Source of the DNA: Streptomyces luteolus
Lineage (GTDB): Bacteria > Actinomycetota > Actinomycetes > Streptomycetales > Streptomycetaceae
NCBI RefSeq assembly: GCF_029968015.1
Contig: NZ_JASCIS010000005.1
Location: forward strand, 1-64,000
DNA: 64,000 bases
Direction: 5' to 3'
In this document: one piece after another, positions 1 to 9,962 of the stretch
Layout of the letters: each line of letters starts with the position of its first letter
Numbering within the stretch: position 1 is the stretch's first letter
Made by a program: the position numbers and the translations under genes
The notes under the pieces: model-generated
What the model saw: only the letters and a program-made list of their open reading frames with translations
Database searches by the model: none
Told to the model about the DNA's origin: nothing

Positions 1-39
1 GACTTTCGGGAAGGGGCGGGTAGGGGACAAGCTCCTCGG

Positions 40-1374
40 CTAGCCCTCGTCCGCCTCAGCCTTGGACGCCGACGACGACGCGCCCTCCGGAACCGCCCCC
101 TCCGGAACCGCCTCCTCCGGGACCTCCACGCCCGCCGTTTCCGCGGCCGCCACCGCCGCGGTCAGCAGGACCGTGTCCTGCGGGGCCTGGTCCTCGGCGT
201 TCTCCGGGTGGTGGCAGGCGACCTGGTGGCCCGTGGCCAGGGAGCGCATCGGGGGCTCGGCCGTCTTGCAGATCTGCGTCGCCTTCCAGCAGCGCGTGTG
301 GAAGCGGCAGCCGCTCGGCGGGGCGATCGGGGACGGCACGTCGCCGCGGAGCAGGATGCGTTCGCTCTTCGCCGCGCGGCGCCGCGGGTCCGGCACCGGC
401 ACGGCCGAGAGCAGCGCCTTCGTGTACGGGTGCATCGGCGACTCGTACAGCGACTTGCGGTCCGCCAGCTCGACGATCTTGCCGAGGTACATCACCGCGA
501 TCCGGTCCGAGACGTGCCGGATGACCGACAGGTCGTGGGCGATGATCACGTAGGTGAGGCCGAGCTCTTCCTGGAGGTCGTCGAGGAGGTTGACGACCTG
601 CGCCTGGATGGAGACGTCCAGGGCCGAGACCGGCTCGTCGGCGACGACCAGCTTCGGCTTGAGGGCCAACGCCCGTGCGATGCCGATGCGTTGGCGCTGA
701 CCGCCGGAGAATTCGTGCGGATAGCGGTTGTAGTGCTCGGGGTTGAGGCCGACCACCTCCAGGAGGCGCTGGACCTCCTTCTTGATGCCGCCCTCGGGCG
801 TGACGCCCTGGAGCTTGAAGGGGGCCGAGACGATCGCGCCCACGGTGTGCCGGGGGTTCAGCGACGAGTACGGGTCCTGGAAGATCATCTGGACGTCGCG
901 GCGCATCGGGCGCATCCCGCGCACGCCGAGGTGCGTGATGTCGCGGCCCTCGAACTCGACCGTGCCCGCGGTGGGTTCGAGCAGCCGCGTGATCAGCCGG
1001 CCCATGGTCGACTTGCCGCAGCCGGACTCGCCGACGACGCCCAGGGTTTCGCCCGAGCGGACATCGAAGTCGAGGCCGTCGACGGCCTTGACCGAGCCGA
1101 CCTGCCGCTTCAGCACGCCCTTGCGGATCGGGAAGTGCTTCTGCAGGCCGGTGACCTTGAGCAGGACCTCGCCCGGCGCGGGATCCTTGCTCAGCACCGC
1201 GGAACCGGAACCGGAGTCGGCGCTCTGCTCGGGAATCGTCACGGGCGTGCCCTGCCCCTCGGGACGGTCTTCGCGGTTCTCGCGCATCTCGCGGAGTTCA
1301 CTGTCTTCGCTTCGCTCTTCGCTTCGCTCTTCGCGTCGCGCTTCGGGTCGCTCTTCGCGTCGGTCTTCGCTCAC
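40..1374 (-). CDS. oppF: Oligopeptide ABC transporter ATP-binding protein (OppF/DppF type)
   Basis: Cytoplasmic ATPase subunit that powers peptide import. Walker [10 protein letters not shown] lies near residues 115-123, followed by signature [13 protein letters not shown], Walker [13 protein letters not shown] and the C-terminal oligopeptide-transporter region with CRFHTRC. The ATG overlaps the oppD stop by 4 bp, so it is the last gene of the operon and probably translationally coupled. At 444 aa it is longer than usual: the first ~65 residues are a highly charged Arg/Glu stretch encoded by near-repeats of cttcgctcttcg, and the C-terminus ends in a Glu/Pro/Ala-rich tail. Neither end belongs to the catalytic fold, and a start nearer residue 65 is possible. 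The family call is firm; the substrate (di- versus oligopeptide) is inferred. Confidence 0.93.
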   Translation of the reverse strand: MSEDRREERPEARREERSEERSEDSELREMRENREDRPEGQGTPVTIPEQSADSGSGSAVLSKDPAPGEVLLKVTGLQKHFPIRKGVLKRQVGSVKAVDGLDFDVRSGETLGVVGESGCGKSTMGRLITRLLEPTAGTVEFEGRDITHLGVRGMRPMRRDVQMIFQDPYSSLNPRHTVGAIVSAPFKLQGVTPEGGIKKEVQRLLEVVGLNPEHYNRYPHEFSGGQRQRIGIARALALKPKLVVADEPVSALDVSIQAQVVNLLDDLQEELGLTYVIIAHDLSVIRHVSDRIAVMYLGKIVELADRKSLYESPMHPYTKALLSAVPVPDPRRRAAKSERILLRGDVPSPIAPPSGCRFHTRCWKATQICKTAEPPMRSLATGHQVACHHPENAEDQAPQDTVLLTAAVAAAETAGVEVPEEAVPEGAVPEGASSSASKAEADEG

Positions 1375-2471
1375 AGCTTGGGCGCAATCTCTTCGGTCCA
1401 GATACGTTCCCGCTGCTCCGGGGAGAGGTGGCAGGCGCTCCAGTGGCCGCTGCCGGTCTCGGCCAGCTCGGGGCGCACCTCGCGGGTCACATTGCCCTTC
1501 GGCACGTCCGCGTACGGGCAGCGCGGGTTGAAGGCGCAGCCGGACGGGATGTTGATCAGCGAGGGCGGGGAGCCCTTGACCGGGATCAGACGCTCGGTCT
1601 GCTCCTTGTCGATCCGCGGCATCGAGCCCAACAGGCCCCAGGTGTAGGGGTGTTGGGGCTCGTAGAAGACCTTCTCCGCAGGGCCGCGCTCGACGCAGCG
1701 GCCGCCGTACATCACCAGGATGTTGTCGGCGAGCTCGGCGACGACGCCCAGGTCGTGGGTGATGACGATGACGGCGGAGCCGAACTCCTTCTGCAGATCG
1801 CGGATCAGGTCCAGGATCTGCGCCTGCACCGTCACGTCGAGCGCGGTGGTCGGCTCGTCGGCGATGAGGAGTTCGGGGTTGTTGACCAGCGACATCGCGA
1901 TCATCGCGCGCTGCCGCATACCGCCGGAGAACTCGTGCGGGTAGGAGTCCACGCGCTTGTCGGGCTGCGGGATGCCGACCCGGTCGAGCATCTCGATCGC
2001 CCGCTTGCGCGCGGCCTTCTTGTCGACGTCGTGGTGGACGCGGTACGCCTCCACGATCTGCTTGCCGATCGAGTAGTACGGGTGCAGCGCGGAGAGCGGA
2101 TCCTGGAAGATCATCGCCATCTCGCGGCCGCGCAGGCGGCGCACCTCGTCCGGGTCGGTGGTGAGCAGCTCCTGGCCGTCCAGCCAGATCTCGCCGGAGA
2201 TCCGCGCCTTGCGCTTGCCGTACTGACCGGCGGTGTGCAGGCCCATGATGCCGAGCGAGGTGACGGACTTGCCGGAGCCGGACTCGCCCACGATGCCGAG
2301 GGTCTGCCCCTTCTCCAGCTGGAAGCTGAGGCCGTCGACGGACTTCACGAGGCCGTCGTCGGTGGGGAAGTGCACCTTCAGGTCGCGTACTTCGAGGAAC
2401 GCGGAGGGTGCGGGAGAGTCGCTCGCGACCGGCTCGCCGACGGCGGCTCCGGTCTTCTTCAGGTCGCTCAT
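1371..2471 (-). CDS. oppD: Oligopeptide ABC transporter ATP-binding protein (OppD/DppD type)
   Basis: The second ATPase of the peptide importer, expected to form a heterodimer with OppF. Walker A GESGSGKS is at about residues 62-69, followed by [13 protein letters not shown], Walker [13 protein letters not shown] and the C-terminal Cys-containing segment CAFNPRCPY typical of this subfamily. I chose the ATG giving MSDLKKTG because it overlaps the oppB stop by 4 bp; the open frame upstream is only the antisense-like extension through oppB. Length 366 aa fits the family. Confidence 0.94.
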   Translation of the reverse strand: MSDLKKTGAAVGEPVASDSPAPSAFLEVRDLKVHFPTDDGLVKSVDGLSFQLEKGQTLGIVGESGSGKSVTSLGIMGLHTAGQYGKRKARISGEIWLDGQELLTTDPDEVRRLRGREMAMIFQDPLSALHPYYSIGKQIVEAYRVHHDVDKKAARKRAIEMLDRVGIPQPDKRVDSYPHEFSGGMRQRAMIAMSLVNNPELLIADEPTTALDVTVQAQILDLIRDLQKEFGSAVIVITHDLGVVAELADNILVMYGGRCVERGPAEKVFYEPQHPYTWGLLGSMPRIDKEQTERLIPVKGSPPSLINIPSGCAFNPRCPYADVPKGNVTREVRPELAETGSGHWSACHLSPEQRERIWTEEIAPKL

Positions 2472-3469
2472 CCGAGCCTCACTCGCGGGTCGATCACGGC
2501 GTACATCAGGTCTACGACGAGGTTGGCGAGGGCGATGGCGAGGGCCGTGCACAGCGTGACGCCGAGGATCATCGGCAGGTCCTTGCCCTCGATCGCCTTG
2601 ACCGCCTCCTGGCCGAGGCCCGGCAGGTTGAAGGTGGTCTCGGTGAGGATGGCGCCGCCGATGAGGATGCCGAGGTCCAGGCCGAAGACGGTGAGGATCG
2701 GGGTCATCGTGGAGCGCAGGGCGTGCCGCCGGATGACCACGGGCTCGGTGACGCCCTTGGCGCGGGCGGTACGGATGTAGTCCTCGCCGAGCACTTCGAG
2801 CATGGTGGCGCGGGTGAGCCGTGCGTACATGGCGGCCTGGAGGAAGGCGAGCACGATCCAGGGCAGGATCATCGTCTCCACCCAGGTGCCGATCGAGTCG
2901 CCCGTGGTGAGCGAGTCGTCGAGGCTGAACCAGCCGAGGCTGTGGACGAAGACGCCCATCGCGATCATGCCGGTGAAGAAGATCGGCATGGAGACACCGC
3001 CGAGGGCGGTGATCATCGCGGCGCGGTCCCAGACGGTGCCCCGCTTCAGCGCGGAGACGACGCCGACCGTGACACCGCCGATGAGCCACAGGACGGCCGC
3101 ACCGCCGGCGAGCGCGAGCGTGACGGGCAGGGCGTCCTTGACGGTCTCCCAGACGGGGAGTTCCGTACGGAACGAGTAGCCGAGGCAGGGCGCGCCACAG
3201 TGCGTGACGTCGTCACCGCTGCCGTAGTCCCGGCCGAGCGGGATGCCCTTGACGAACTCCCAGAACTGGACGAGCAGCGGATCGCTCAGGCCCAACTTCT
3301 GCCGGATGCCCTCCAGTTGCTCGGCGCCGGAGTTCTTGCCGGCGAAGAGCACGGCGATGTCCTGGCCCGACCACTTGGGCAGCATGTAGAAGATGACGAA
3401 GGTCGTCAGGAGGACGACCAGCACCATCACGAGGACGGCGCCCAGGCGCCGGATGAGATAAGCAAGCAC
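2468..3469 (-). CDS. oppB: Oligopeptide ABC transporter permease (OppB/DppB type)
   Basis: Integral membrane permease of the peptide importer, 333 aa. It starts with the typical [10 protein letters not shown]-terminus and first membrane helix, has a long extracytoplasmic loop (about residues 35-110), then several hydrophobic helices. The binding-protein-dependent transport motif [11 protein letters not shown] before the last helices contacts the ATPase. A 113 bp gap separates it from oppA upstream, and its stop overlaps oppD. Confidence 0.94.
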   Translation of the reverse strand: MLAYLIRRLGAVLVMVLVVLLTTFVIFYMLPKWSGQDIAVLFAGKNSGAEQLEGIRQKLGLSDPLLVQFWEFVKGIPLGRDYGSGDDVTHCGAPCLGYSFRTELPVWETVKDALPVTLALAGGAAVLWLIGGVTVGVVSALKRGTVWDRAAMITALGGVSMPIFFTGMIAMGVFVHSLGWFSLDDSLTTGDSIGTWVETMILPWIVLAFLQAAMYARLTRATMLEVLGEDYIRTARAKGVTEPVVIRRHALRSTMTPILTVFGLDLGILIGGAILTETTFNLPGLGQEAVKAIEGKDLPMILGVTLCTALAIALANLVVDLMYAVIDPRVRLG

Positions 3470-3582
3470 TGTGCGCGGCCCGCCGGCGGCCGGATCTCCG
3501 GGTCGCGGAGCTCCGGCCGCCGACCGGGGCCATCACCTGCCCTTCGGACTGGCGGGGTTCGGCGGTTGGGAGGTGGTGGCTA

Positions 3583-5346
3583 CTACTTCACGCCGAGCGA
3601 AATGTAGTCGTAGCGACCGCTGTAGGCGGCGGAGGTGTAGACGTTGGTCACCCTCGAACCGCGCCAGGTGATGTTCTTCTCCTGGAGGAACGGCATCCAC
3701 ACGGCCTGGTCGATCACGCGGTGGCTCAGGTCGGTGTAGATCTTCGCGGCGTCCTCGGGCGTCTCGGCCGCGATGGCGTCGTCGAACATCTTGTCGATCT
3801 TCGGGTCGGCGACCTGCGCCTCGTTGTAGTTGCCGTTCTCGAAGATGAAGCGGCTGTCCCAGAGCGGCTGGCCGAAGCCCTGGCCGGACGGGAAGTCCGG
3901 GCCCCAGCCGGCCATGATCATGCCGTAGCCGCGCTTCTCGACGACCGAGGGCGAGCCGGTGATGCTGGAGGACTCGGAGCCGACGATCGTGTCGACCTCC
4001 ACCTTGATGCCGACCTTCGCGAGGTCCTGCTGCAGCTGCGTGGCCGCTTCCTTCTCGTGCGGCTGGTCGCTGCGCGCGCTGATCTTGGTGGAGAAGCCGT
4101 TCGGCTTGCCGCACTTCTTCAGCGCGTCCTTGGCCTTGGCGACGTCCGGCTTGCCCTTGCGCTCCAGGACGCCGTACGGGTCGTAGCTGGGGTCCGAGCC
4201 CGGGATCGACTTGGGCAGCGGGCTGACCGCGATCTCACCGGCGGCGAGCTTGCCGCCGCGGGTCTTCTGCAGCGCGGCGAAGTCCGTGCCGTAGAAGACG
4301 GCCTTGCGGCACTCCAGCTTGTCGAAGGGCTTCGTCTTCGTGACCAGGGCGACGTACCGGATGAAGTCCGTCTCCATGTTGTCGACGTTGTCCTTGTGGT
4401 CCTGCATGGCGCTGATACGGCCCGACTGGGTCATACCGGTGCCGTTCATGTCGATGTCGTACTTGCCCTCCATCAACTTCTTGTCGTTCTCCTCCTTGTT
4501 GGTGGAGAACGTCACCGTCACCTTGTCCGGCAGGGCCGGCCGGACCGGGTCGGAGGACTCGTTCCACTCGGCGTTGCGCACGAGCGTCAGGGACTTGCCG
4601 GGGCGGTACGACTCGAACTTGTACGGGCCGGAAGAGAACGGCATGTTCGCGTACTTGGCCTTGGTGTCCTTCTCCTGCTTCACGGGGGAGCCGGAGGGCA
4701 TGGCCAGCATGTTCTCGAAGTCGCTGTTGGGCTTCGGGAGCTTGAAGACGATGGTCTGGTCGTCGGGCGTCTCGATCGCCTTCAGACCGAGCTTGTCCTT
4801 CGACTTGTCCTTGTACGGGCCCTCGTACTCACCCTTGGGGTCGAGCACGTTCTTCAGGTACGCGGGACCACCGGTGATGACCTCGGTCGCCCAGATGCGC
4901 TCGATGCCGTACTTGATGTCCTTGGAGGTCAGCTTCGAGCCGTCCTCCCAGGTCAGACCATCACGCAGCTTGTACGTGTAGGTCTTGCCGTCCTCGCTGA
5001 TCTCGGCCTTTTCCTTGGCCAGGTCGGGGACCAGGTTGTTGGACGCCTCGCCCGGCTTGGTGTCGTACGTGACCAGGGTGCGCGTGTAGAAGCGCATGAA
5101 GTCCCAGGTCATGCCGTAGTAGGCGCGCTGCGGGTCGGCCGAGTCGATGGGCTGCTTCGCGATGAACCGCAGCGTGCCGCCCTTCTTCTTCGACGGGTTG
5201 GCGACCTTGTTGATGCCCGCGTTGTAGCCGGCACCCTTGCTGTCGTCCTCGGTGTCGCCGCCGCCACAGGCCGTGGTGGTCATCAGCGCCGCGACGACCA
5301 GGGCCGCACCTGCGGTGAACCTTCGTTTCGTGGAAGCTCTGGGCAT
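3583..5346 (-). CDS. oppA: Oligopeptide-binding lipoprotein (SBP family 5)
   Basis: Extracellular solute-binding protein that captures peptides for the Opp permease. It has a lipoprotein signal: Arg/Lys-rich N-terminus (RASTKRR), hydrophobic core, then a lipobox ending in the Cys of TTTACGGG. The mature protein has the family-5 fold, including the early DSADPQRAYYG segment that precedes the binding cleft. I chose the ATG giving MPRASTKRR (587 aa); an in-frame ATG 23 codons upstream would place 23 unneeded residues before the signal. It lies between oppC and oppB, an unusual but valid gene order. Confidence 0.92.
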   Translation of the reverse strand: MPRASTKRRFTAGAALVVAALMTTTACGGGDTEDDSKGAGYNAGINKVANPSKKKGGTLRFIAKQPIDSADPQRAYYGMTWDFMRFYTRTLVTYDTKPGEASNNLVPDLAKEKAEISEDGKTYTYKLRDGLTWEDGSKLTSKDIKYGIERIWATEVITGGPAYLKNVLDPKGEYEGPYKDKSKDKLGLKAIETPDDQTIVFKLPKPNSDFENMLAMPSGSPVKQEKDTKAKYANMPFSSGPYKFESYRPGKSLTLVRNAEWNESSDPVRPALPDKVTVTFSTNKEENDKKLMEGKYDIDMNGTGMTQSGRISAMQDHKDNVDNMETDFIRYVALVTKTKPFDKLECRKAVFYGTDFAALQKTRGGKLAAGEIAVSPLPKSIPGSDPSYDPYGVLERKGKPDVAKAKDALKKCGKPNGFSTKISARSDQPHEKEAATQLQQDLAKVGIKVEVDTIVGSESSSITGSPSVVEKRGYGMIMAGWGPDFPSGQGFGQPLWDSRFIFENGNYNEAQVADPKIDKMFDDAIAAETPEDAAKIYTDLSHRVIDQAVWMPFLQEKNITWRGSRVTNVYTSAAYSGRYDYISLGVK

Positions 5347-5448
5347 TTGTCTCGCATCCTCCGAGATTCTCGGTCCTTGGCTCTGGCGGCCTAGGAGCCT
5401 TTGGGAAGAAGCCACCTGACGGTGCGGCAGGGGCAGGTCAGATGAGGG

Positions 5449-6453
5449 TCAACGGGTTCCCTTGGGGTCCAGGGCGTCGCGCAGCCCGTCGCCGAAGAGG
5501 TTGAAGGCAAGCACGGTCAGGAAGATCGCCAGACCGGGGAAGACCATGAACATCGGATCGTGCTCGTAGACCTGGAGCGCGTCCCTGAGCATGCCGCCCC
5601 AGGAGGCGGTCGGCGGTCGGACACCCACGCCGAGGAAGCTCAGGGCCGCTTCGGTGAGGATGTTGGTCGGGATCATCAGCGTGGTGTAGACGGTGATCGG
5701 CGCGACCAGGTTCGGCAGCAGTTCGCGGAAGAGGATGTGTCGCGATCCGCCGCCCAGGCTGCGCGCGGCCTCCACGTACTCCCGCTCGCGCAGGGACAGC
5801 GTCTGACCGCGCACGATGCGCCCGATGTACGGCCAGCCGAAGAGGCCGATCACCATGATCAGGGTGACGATGCGCACGCCGCTGCCGGAGAGGCCGAACA
5901 GGTCGTCAGGGAGCACCGAGACGAGGGCGATGATGAAGAGCAGCTGCGGGAAGGAGAGCAGCACGTCCATCACCCGGCTGATCAGGGCGTCCACCCAGCC
6001 GCCGAAGTACCCGGCGATGATGCCGAAGAGCGTGCCGAGGACGACGGCGACGAGGGCGGCGAGCACGGCGACCAGCATCGAGATGCGGGCGCCGTAGACG
6101 ATCCGGCTGAACACGTCGCGGCCGGTGTTGGGTTCGACGCCGAAGAGGAAGTCTCCGCTGATGCCGCCGAGCACGCCCTTGGGCAGGTTGGTGAGGTCTT
6201 CCAGCTGATCCAGGTTGCCCTCGTTCGGCGGGTGGCCGAGGAGGCCGACGATCACCGGGGCGAAGACGCTCACCACGACCAGGAGCACGACAACGATGCC
6301 ACCGGCCAGGGCGACCTTGTCCTGCTTCAGGCGGTTCCAGGCGATCTGCTTGAGGGAGCGCCCTTCGACCTTCTTGGCCCCGGACCCGTCCGCGGCCTCG
6401 ACGGGCGCGGCCTTCGCCACGTCCGTGGGTGTGTCATGCATTGGCGCCGTCAT
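5449..6453 (-). CDS. oppC: Oligopeptide ABC transporter permease (OppC/DppC type)
   Basis: Second membrane permease of the importer, 334 aa from the chosen start. After a ~45-residue cytoplasmic N-terminus come the first helix (KVALAGGIVVVLLVVVSVF), the region FGVEPNTGRDVFSRIVYGARISM and the EREYVEAARSLGG coupling motif. The protein ends LRDALDPKGTR, as OppC proteins do. I chose the ATG giving MTAPMHDTP, with GAGGGG 13 bases upstream. It is the first gene of the operon, so the promoter should lie in the ~350 bp upstream. Confidence 0.93.
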   Translation of the reverse strand: MTAPMHDTPTDVAKAAPVEAADGSGAKKVEGRSLKQIAWNRLKQDKVALAGGIVVVLLVVVSVFAPVIVGLLGHPPNEGNLDQLEDLTNLPKGVLGGISGDFLFGVEPNTGRDVFSRIVYGARISMLVAVLAALVAVVLGTLFGIIAGYFGGWVDALISRVMDVLLSFPQLLFIIALVSVLPDDLFGLSGSGVRIVTLIMVIGLFGWPYIGRIVRGQTLSLREREYVEAARSLGGGSRHILFRELLPNLVAPITVYTTLMIPTNILTEAALSFLGVGVRPPTASWGGMLRDALQVYEHDPMFMVFPGLAIFLTVLAFNLFGDGLRDALDPKGTR

Positions 6454-6808
6454 CGTGGCAGGGACCCCTCTCAACCGGTGGTGACCGGCCCACACTTGCC
6501 GCTGTAGCGACTGGTTCGTATGCGTGGCGCAAGCGGCACCGGCCCTCGGGCCGGCTTGGTCTGGCAGCTCGCACACAGGCCCGAAAGGCCGTACATCCGG
6601 GGAGTCTTCAATGTGGTCGCGATCACCCGCCAGCCCTGGCCGTGAATGGATGCGCAACCGTGATGTGGCCAGCGGGCTTCCGTTATGCGAACGCGGTGCG
6701 CGGCCGCGCGGGGGTGCGAATGAGGGTCAACTTGACGTAAGTGGACGTAAGTTGTGGGCCGTCCCACTACGCGAGCCGACACGGGGGCCAGCCCCCGGGC
6801 CCCCCGCT
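6454..6808. other. Intergenic region upstream of oppC
   Basis: About 355 bp without a credible gene. It must hold the opp operon promoter on the minus strand, but I see no clear -35/-10 pair. Its far end (from about 6781) is a C/G-rich block of the same type as the dispersed repeat near 21468 and runs into the terminator hairpin. Confidence 0.4.
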
Positions 6809-6856
6809 CCTCAATCGCCGGAGGGGCTCAATTTTGAGCCCCTCCGGCGATTGAGG
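6809..6856. terminator. Strong stem-loop terminator 3' of the sseB gene
   Basis: Perfect 23 bp inverted repeat (6809-6831 and 6834-6856) with a 2-base loop. The arms contain cgccggaggggctcaa. It sits 5 bp past the sseB stop at 6862, so it would terminate the minus-strand SseB operon before oppC. The left arm matches the dispersed repeat at about 21496-21513. Confidence 0.85.
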
Positions 6857-6861
6857 AGGCG

Positions 6862-7638
6862 TCAGTACGCGCCCTGCTGCGGGTAGCCGTAGCCCGCGCC
6901 GCCCGGGGCCACGTGGGCCTCTCTGTCGTAGAACGGGCGGGAGTTGGCGCGGAGCCACATCGCGACCGGGTCGTACTCGTCGGAGAGCGCGACCGTCGAG
7001 ACGGGCAGGCCCTCCGGCACCGCCGCGATCGACTGCTGCATCATCGCCCGCACCGCGTCGACGGACGCCGCGTCCGTGCCGTACACATCCAGGCCGATCG
7101 CCAGATAAGGGGCGCCGAACGCGGGCTGCACCCAGGCCCGGCGCAGCGAGCGGACCACCGGCGTGCGGTGGGCGTTCTGGGTGAGATGGGCGTAGAACTG
7201 CGGGATCTCCACGGCCGGTTCGGACAGCCGCAGAGGGCCGGCGGGGGCCTTGTCCAGGCCGGTCGCGACGCGCCGCAGGTCCAGCCACGGAATGCCGACG
7301 CCGCCGCCGGGCGCGTGCGGGTTGAGCCAGAGTCCGTACTGGTCGGGGAAGAGCGTGCGAGCCACGTCGACGCCTGCGACGACCTCGTGCGCACGGTTCC
7401 AGCCGGAGGCGGCGAGCTCCTGCGCGGAGGTCACACAGGGGGCGTAGCCGAAGCCCTCCACGTCCATGTTCCCGTACTGCGCGTCCGGGGATCCGGCCTG
7501 GCCGTGCCAGAGGAGCATCCACACCCGGCCCTCGGCGATCGCGCCGAGCAGCGCTTCGTAGGCGTCGTACCGCCCGGGTGTGACCTGGCGCAGCAGGTGC
7601 TCGACATGCCCGACCGCAGCCGTGCCCGACGCACTCAC
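6862..7638 (-). CDS. sseB: SseB-family protein (enhanced serine sensitivity type)
   Basis: About 258 aa, cytoplasmic with no signal. The family is named after E. coli SseB, whose overexpression raises serine sensitivity; the biochemical role is unknown. The N-terminal SseB domain starts VEHLLRQVTPGRYDAYEALLGA and the C-terminal part ends in a Gly/Tyr-rich tail. I chose the GTG giving (M)SASGTAAVG, where family similarity begins; an ATG at 7668 would add ten residues (MRTGRRGGQL). It is immediately downstream of a second SseB-family gene and a few kb from gcv/glyA/sdaA, so a link to serine/glycine metabolism is plausible but inferred. Confidence 0.82.
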   Translation of the reverse strand: MSASGTAAVGHVEHLLRQVTPGRYDAYEALLGAIAEGRVWMLLWHGQAGSPDAQYGNMDVEGFGYAPCVTSAQELAASGWNRAHEVVAGVDVARTLFPDQYGLWLNPHAPGGGVGIPWLDLRRVATGLDKAPAGPLRLSEPAVEIPQFYAHLTQNAHRTPVVRSLRRAWVQPAFGAPYLAIGLDVYGTDAASVDAVRAMMQQSIAAVPEGLPVSTVALSDEYDPVAMWLRANSRPFYDREAHVAPGGAGYGYPQQGAY

Positions 7639-7826
7639 TAGTTGACCGCCCCTTCGCCCCGTACGCATCGACTGCCGTCCCCGACTTCTCCCGACCCGGG
7701 CACCCGGGCCGCGCTGGGGACACCCGGGTCATCAAACCAGCTTATGCGGCGCGGTTCGCAGCGGCGCTCCACAGCCGGAAATCCCGCCCACAACCCGCCC
7801 ACAAGAGGAATACGGTGCTCCGCCCG

Positions 7827-8708
7827 TCAGTGGCCGTCGGTGTGGAACGGCCGCGTCTTCTCCCGCATCCAGTCCGCCACCGGGTCCTGGGTGACGTCAA
7901 GGAGGACCAGGTTCACCGGCCACGCCACCGGCACGCGGCCGAGCGCACGGCCGAGCGCGTCCATCGGCGGATTCCTCCCCCAAGCTCTCGACTCCGCTCG
8001 ACCAGGGGGGACCCCCATGCTGCCCTCCCAGTTCGACAGCTCGACGCCGACGAACAGCACCGGGCTCCCGCCCTCGATGCTCGCGAGGCAGCGGCGCGCG
8101 CTGTGCACCACGCCCGTGGCGGCGAACTCCTCGCCCGCGGCGGCCAGGAAGTCCACCGGGTCGTCCTGCCAGTCCGGCTCGAACAGCCGGACCCGGCCGC
8201 CGGTCGTCGGCCCGTCCAGCTCGGTGCGGCCGGTGCGGCACAGCTCCGCCACCGCGGGCGGCGGCAGCGGCACCCCGACCGCGCCCTCGGGGTTCACGGC
8301 GATGCCGAGCAGCGGCGGAAGGCCGCGGGCGAACTCCACGGCGGGCGCGACGGTGTACGGCATGTGCTCACCGGCGACCCGGCGCAGCTGTTCCTCGGAG
8401 CTGAAGACCGGTACGTAGGCGGCGCCGCCGATGTCCATCGTGGGCAGGTCCAGGTTCGGGCTGTCCTGGCTGCCGCCGTTCGGCAGCGGGACCCAGACGC
8501 GGCTGCGGCCGAGCACTTGCAGGATCCGGCCGCCCGCCGACGCGGGACCGGGCTCGGCACCGGCGCCGAGCGAGGCCGCGAGGACCTCCTCCAGCTCGTT
8601 CGCGGGCCAGCCTCCGTACGGATGCCCCTGAGGTCCCTGAGGATCCTGCGACCCCTGAGGCCCCTGCGACCCCTGAGGTCCCTGCGCATCCTGTCCCGGA
8701 ATGTCCAT
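7827..8708 (-). CDS. SseB-family protein with Gln/Gly/Pro-rich N-terminus
   Basis: A 293 aa paralogue of the neighbouring SseB protein. It opens with a low-complexity stretch of GPQGSQ/DPQGPQG repeats (about residues 8-28), then the conserved GGWPANELEEVLAASLGA region and an SseB N-terminal-like domain (YVPVFSSEEQL, a typical SseB signature). It lacks recognisable catalytic residues, signal peptide or membrane segments. The 188 bp gap to sseB and the shared strand suggest one operon. Function unknown. Confidence 0.8.
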   Translation of the reverse strand: MDIPGQDAQGPQGSQGPQGSQDPQGPQGHPYGGWPANELEEVLAASLGAGAEPGPASAGGRILQVLGRSRVWVPLPNGGSQDSPNLDLPTMDIGGAAYVPVFSSEEQLRRVAGEHMPYTVAPAVEFARGLPPLLGIAVNPEGAVGVPLPPPAVAELCRTGRTELDGPTTGGRVRLFEPDWQDDPVDFLAAAGEEFAATGVVHSARRCLASIEGGSPVLFVGVELSNWEGSMGVPPGRAESRAWGRNPPMDALGRALGRVPVAWPVNLVLLDVTQDPVADWMREKTRPFHTDGH

Positions 8709-8817
8709 CTCGTACCTCTGCCGCCCTGCTTCACCTGCGCGTCCGCACCTGCGTCCCCGACCCTAGCTGTTCGGGTTGGGGCGGCGCGGAGCCGTCCACG
8801 GGCGCTCCCGGCGGTGG

Positions 8818-9489
8818 TCAGCGCCCGAAGCCGATCCCCCGCAGCCGGTCCGCCGCGTCCCGGTCAAGCAGCACCGCCGAGGCGCAGCCCGCCGGGATAC
8901 GGCCCCGCTCCGCGTCCCGGACCAGGCGGCCGACGGCTCTGCGGTGCCGCGCGAAGGCGTACCGCGAGACGCCGCGACCGCGCTCGCGCTGGCCGGCTAG
9001 GGCCGTGTCCGGGTCGACGTCGAGCAGCAGCAGATGCAGACCGCGGCCGCGGCGCAGCGCCTCGCGGGCGAGCCAGCGGCGCACCCAGGACTGCGTACCG
9101 CAGTCGTGCACGACGACGCTCGCGCCGGAGCGCAGGGCGCGGCGCAGACCGGCGTAGTGCGCGATCCGGACCAGGGGGCGGTACAGCGCGTACGGCAGGA
9201 AGCCGGGCATGCGGCGGGCCCAGCGGTCGCGGGCGTTCTGGGAGTCGAACCGGGGCGAGGCCACCACGCGGTCGATCAGCGTCGTCTTGCCACTGCCGGG
9301 CAGGCCCGAGACCACGACGAGGTCGCCCGCGCCGAAGCACAGCTGCCGCGGCGCCCGCCCCGCGCGGTCCCGCAGGTCACGGACCACGGGCGCGGGACCG
9401 AGCGCCTCCGCCGCCGCAGCGCCCGGCTGCTCGGGCACCGCGACACCACTCGTCGCGGTCATCGCCGGATACGCGCTGGCCTTGTGCAC
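8818..9489 (-). CDS. P-loop ATP-binding protein (AAA/zeta-toxin-like kinase fold)
   Basis: 223 aa from the chosen start. Walker A GLPGSGKTTL lies about residue 75; downstream are an Arg-rich helix, the strand VVVHDCGT and LLLLDVDPDTALAGQ, as in small nucleotide kinases and zeta-toxin-like phosphotransferases. I chose GTG at 9489 because GGAGG lies 9 bases upstream; the ATG at 9558 has no such site. The conserved position between sseB and gcvT suggests a housekeeping role, but the substrate is unknown. Moderately sure of the fold, not of the function. Confidence 0.78.
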   Translation of the reverse strand: MHKASAYPAMTATSGVAVPEQPGAAAAEALGPAPVVRDLRDRAGRAPRQLCFGAGDLVVVSGLPGSGKTTLIDRVVASPRFDSQNARDRWARRMPGFLPYALYRPLVRIAHYAGLRRALRSGASVVVHDCGTQSWVRRWLAREALRRGRGLHLLLLDVDPDTALAGQRERGRGVSRYAFARHRRAVGRLVRDAERGRIPAGCASAVLLDRDAADRLRGIGFGR

Positions 9490-9714
9490 CGTGATCGTCC
9501 TCCCCGTTCGGTCACGCGACTCTTCCCCGCCCACTGTAAAGAGACGGTAATGCGGCACAAGCGGATTACCCCATTACCTGTGTCACCACCCTCGCCCACC
9601 TGTGACCTGGCCGTCGCCGTGCACCGGCCCGGTCACAGATCCGCAGCGGCCCGCTCCGCGCGGCCGCGGGCGTGCAATGATGTGCGGGCCAACTCCATAC
9701 CGGCCGCTTGAATC

Positions 9715-9930
9715 CGCGCGGGAGAGCCCCCAGCCAGCATCGGGGCGCCGAAGGAGCAAGATCCTCCCTTGAATCTCTCAGGCCCAGTTACCGCGCGGGC
9801 GAGGCAGATCTGAAAAGCGAGCCGCGCTGCGTGGCTCCACCCAAGGTGCAAGCCGGGCTCCCGGCGAACCTCTCAGGTTGTGAATCCCCGGTTGTGAAAC
9901 CGCGGGTTCCGATGACAGATGGGGAGGACG
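9715..9930 (+). ncRNA. Tandem glycine riboswitch (gcvT leader)
   Basis: Cis-acting RNA upstream of gcvT that senses glycine. Aptamer 1 shows gggagag, gccgaaggagcaa and gaatctctcagg (9720-9783), then gaggcagatctgaaaag. Aptamer 2 shows cacccaaggtgcaagcc, gaacctctcagg (9838-9876) and the closing gacagatggggagga (9913-9928). These are the conserved cores of the family (Rfam glycine riboswitch, from memory). It ends ~33 bases before the gcvT ATG. Such leaders usually switch on glycine-cleavage genes when glycine is abundant. Confidence 0.93.
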
Positions 9931-9962
9931 ACCTCGCCAGTCATGCCCCGGGAGCCACACAC

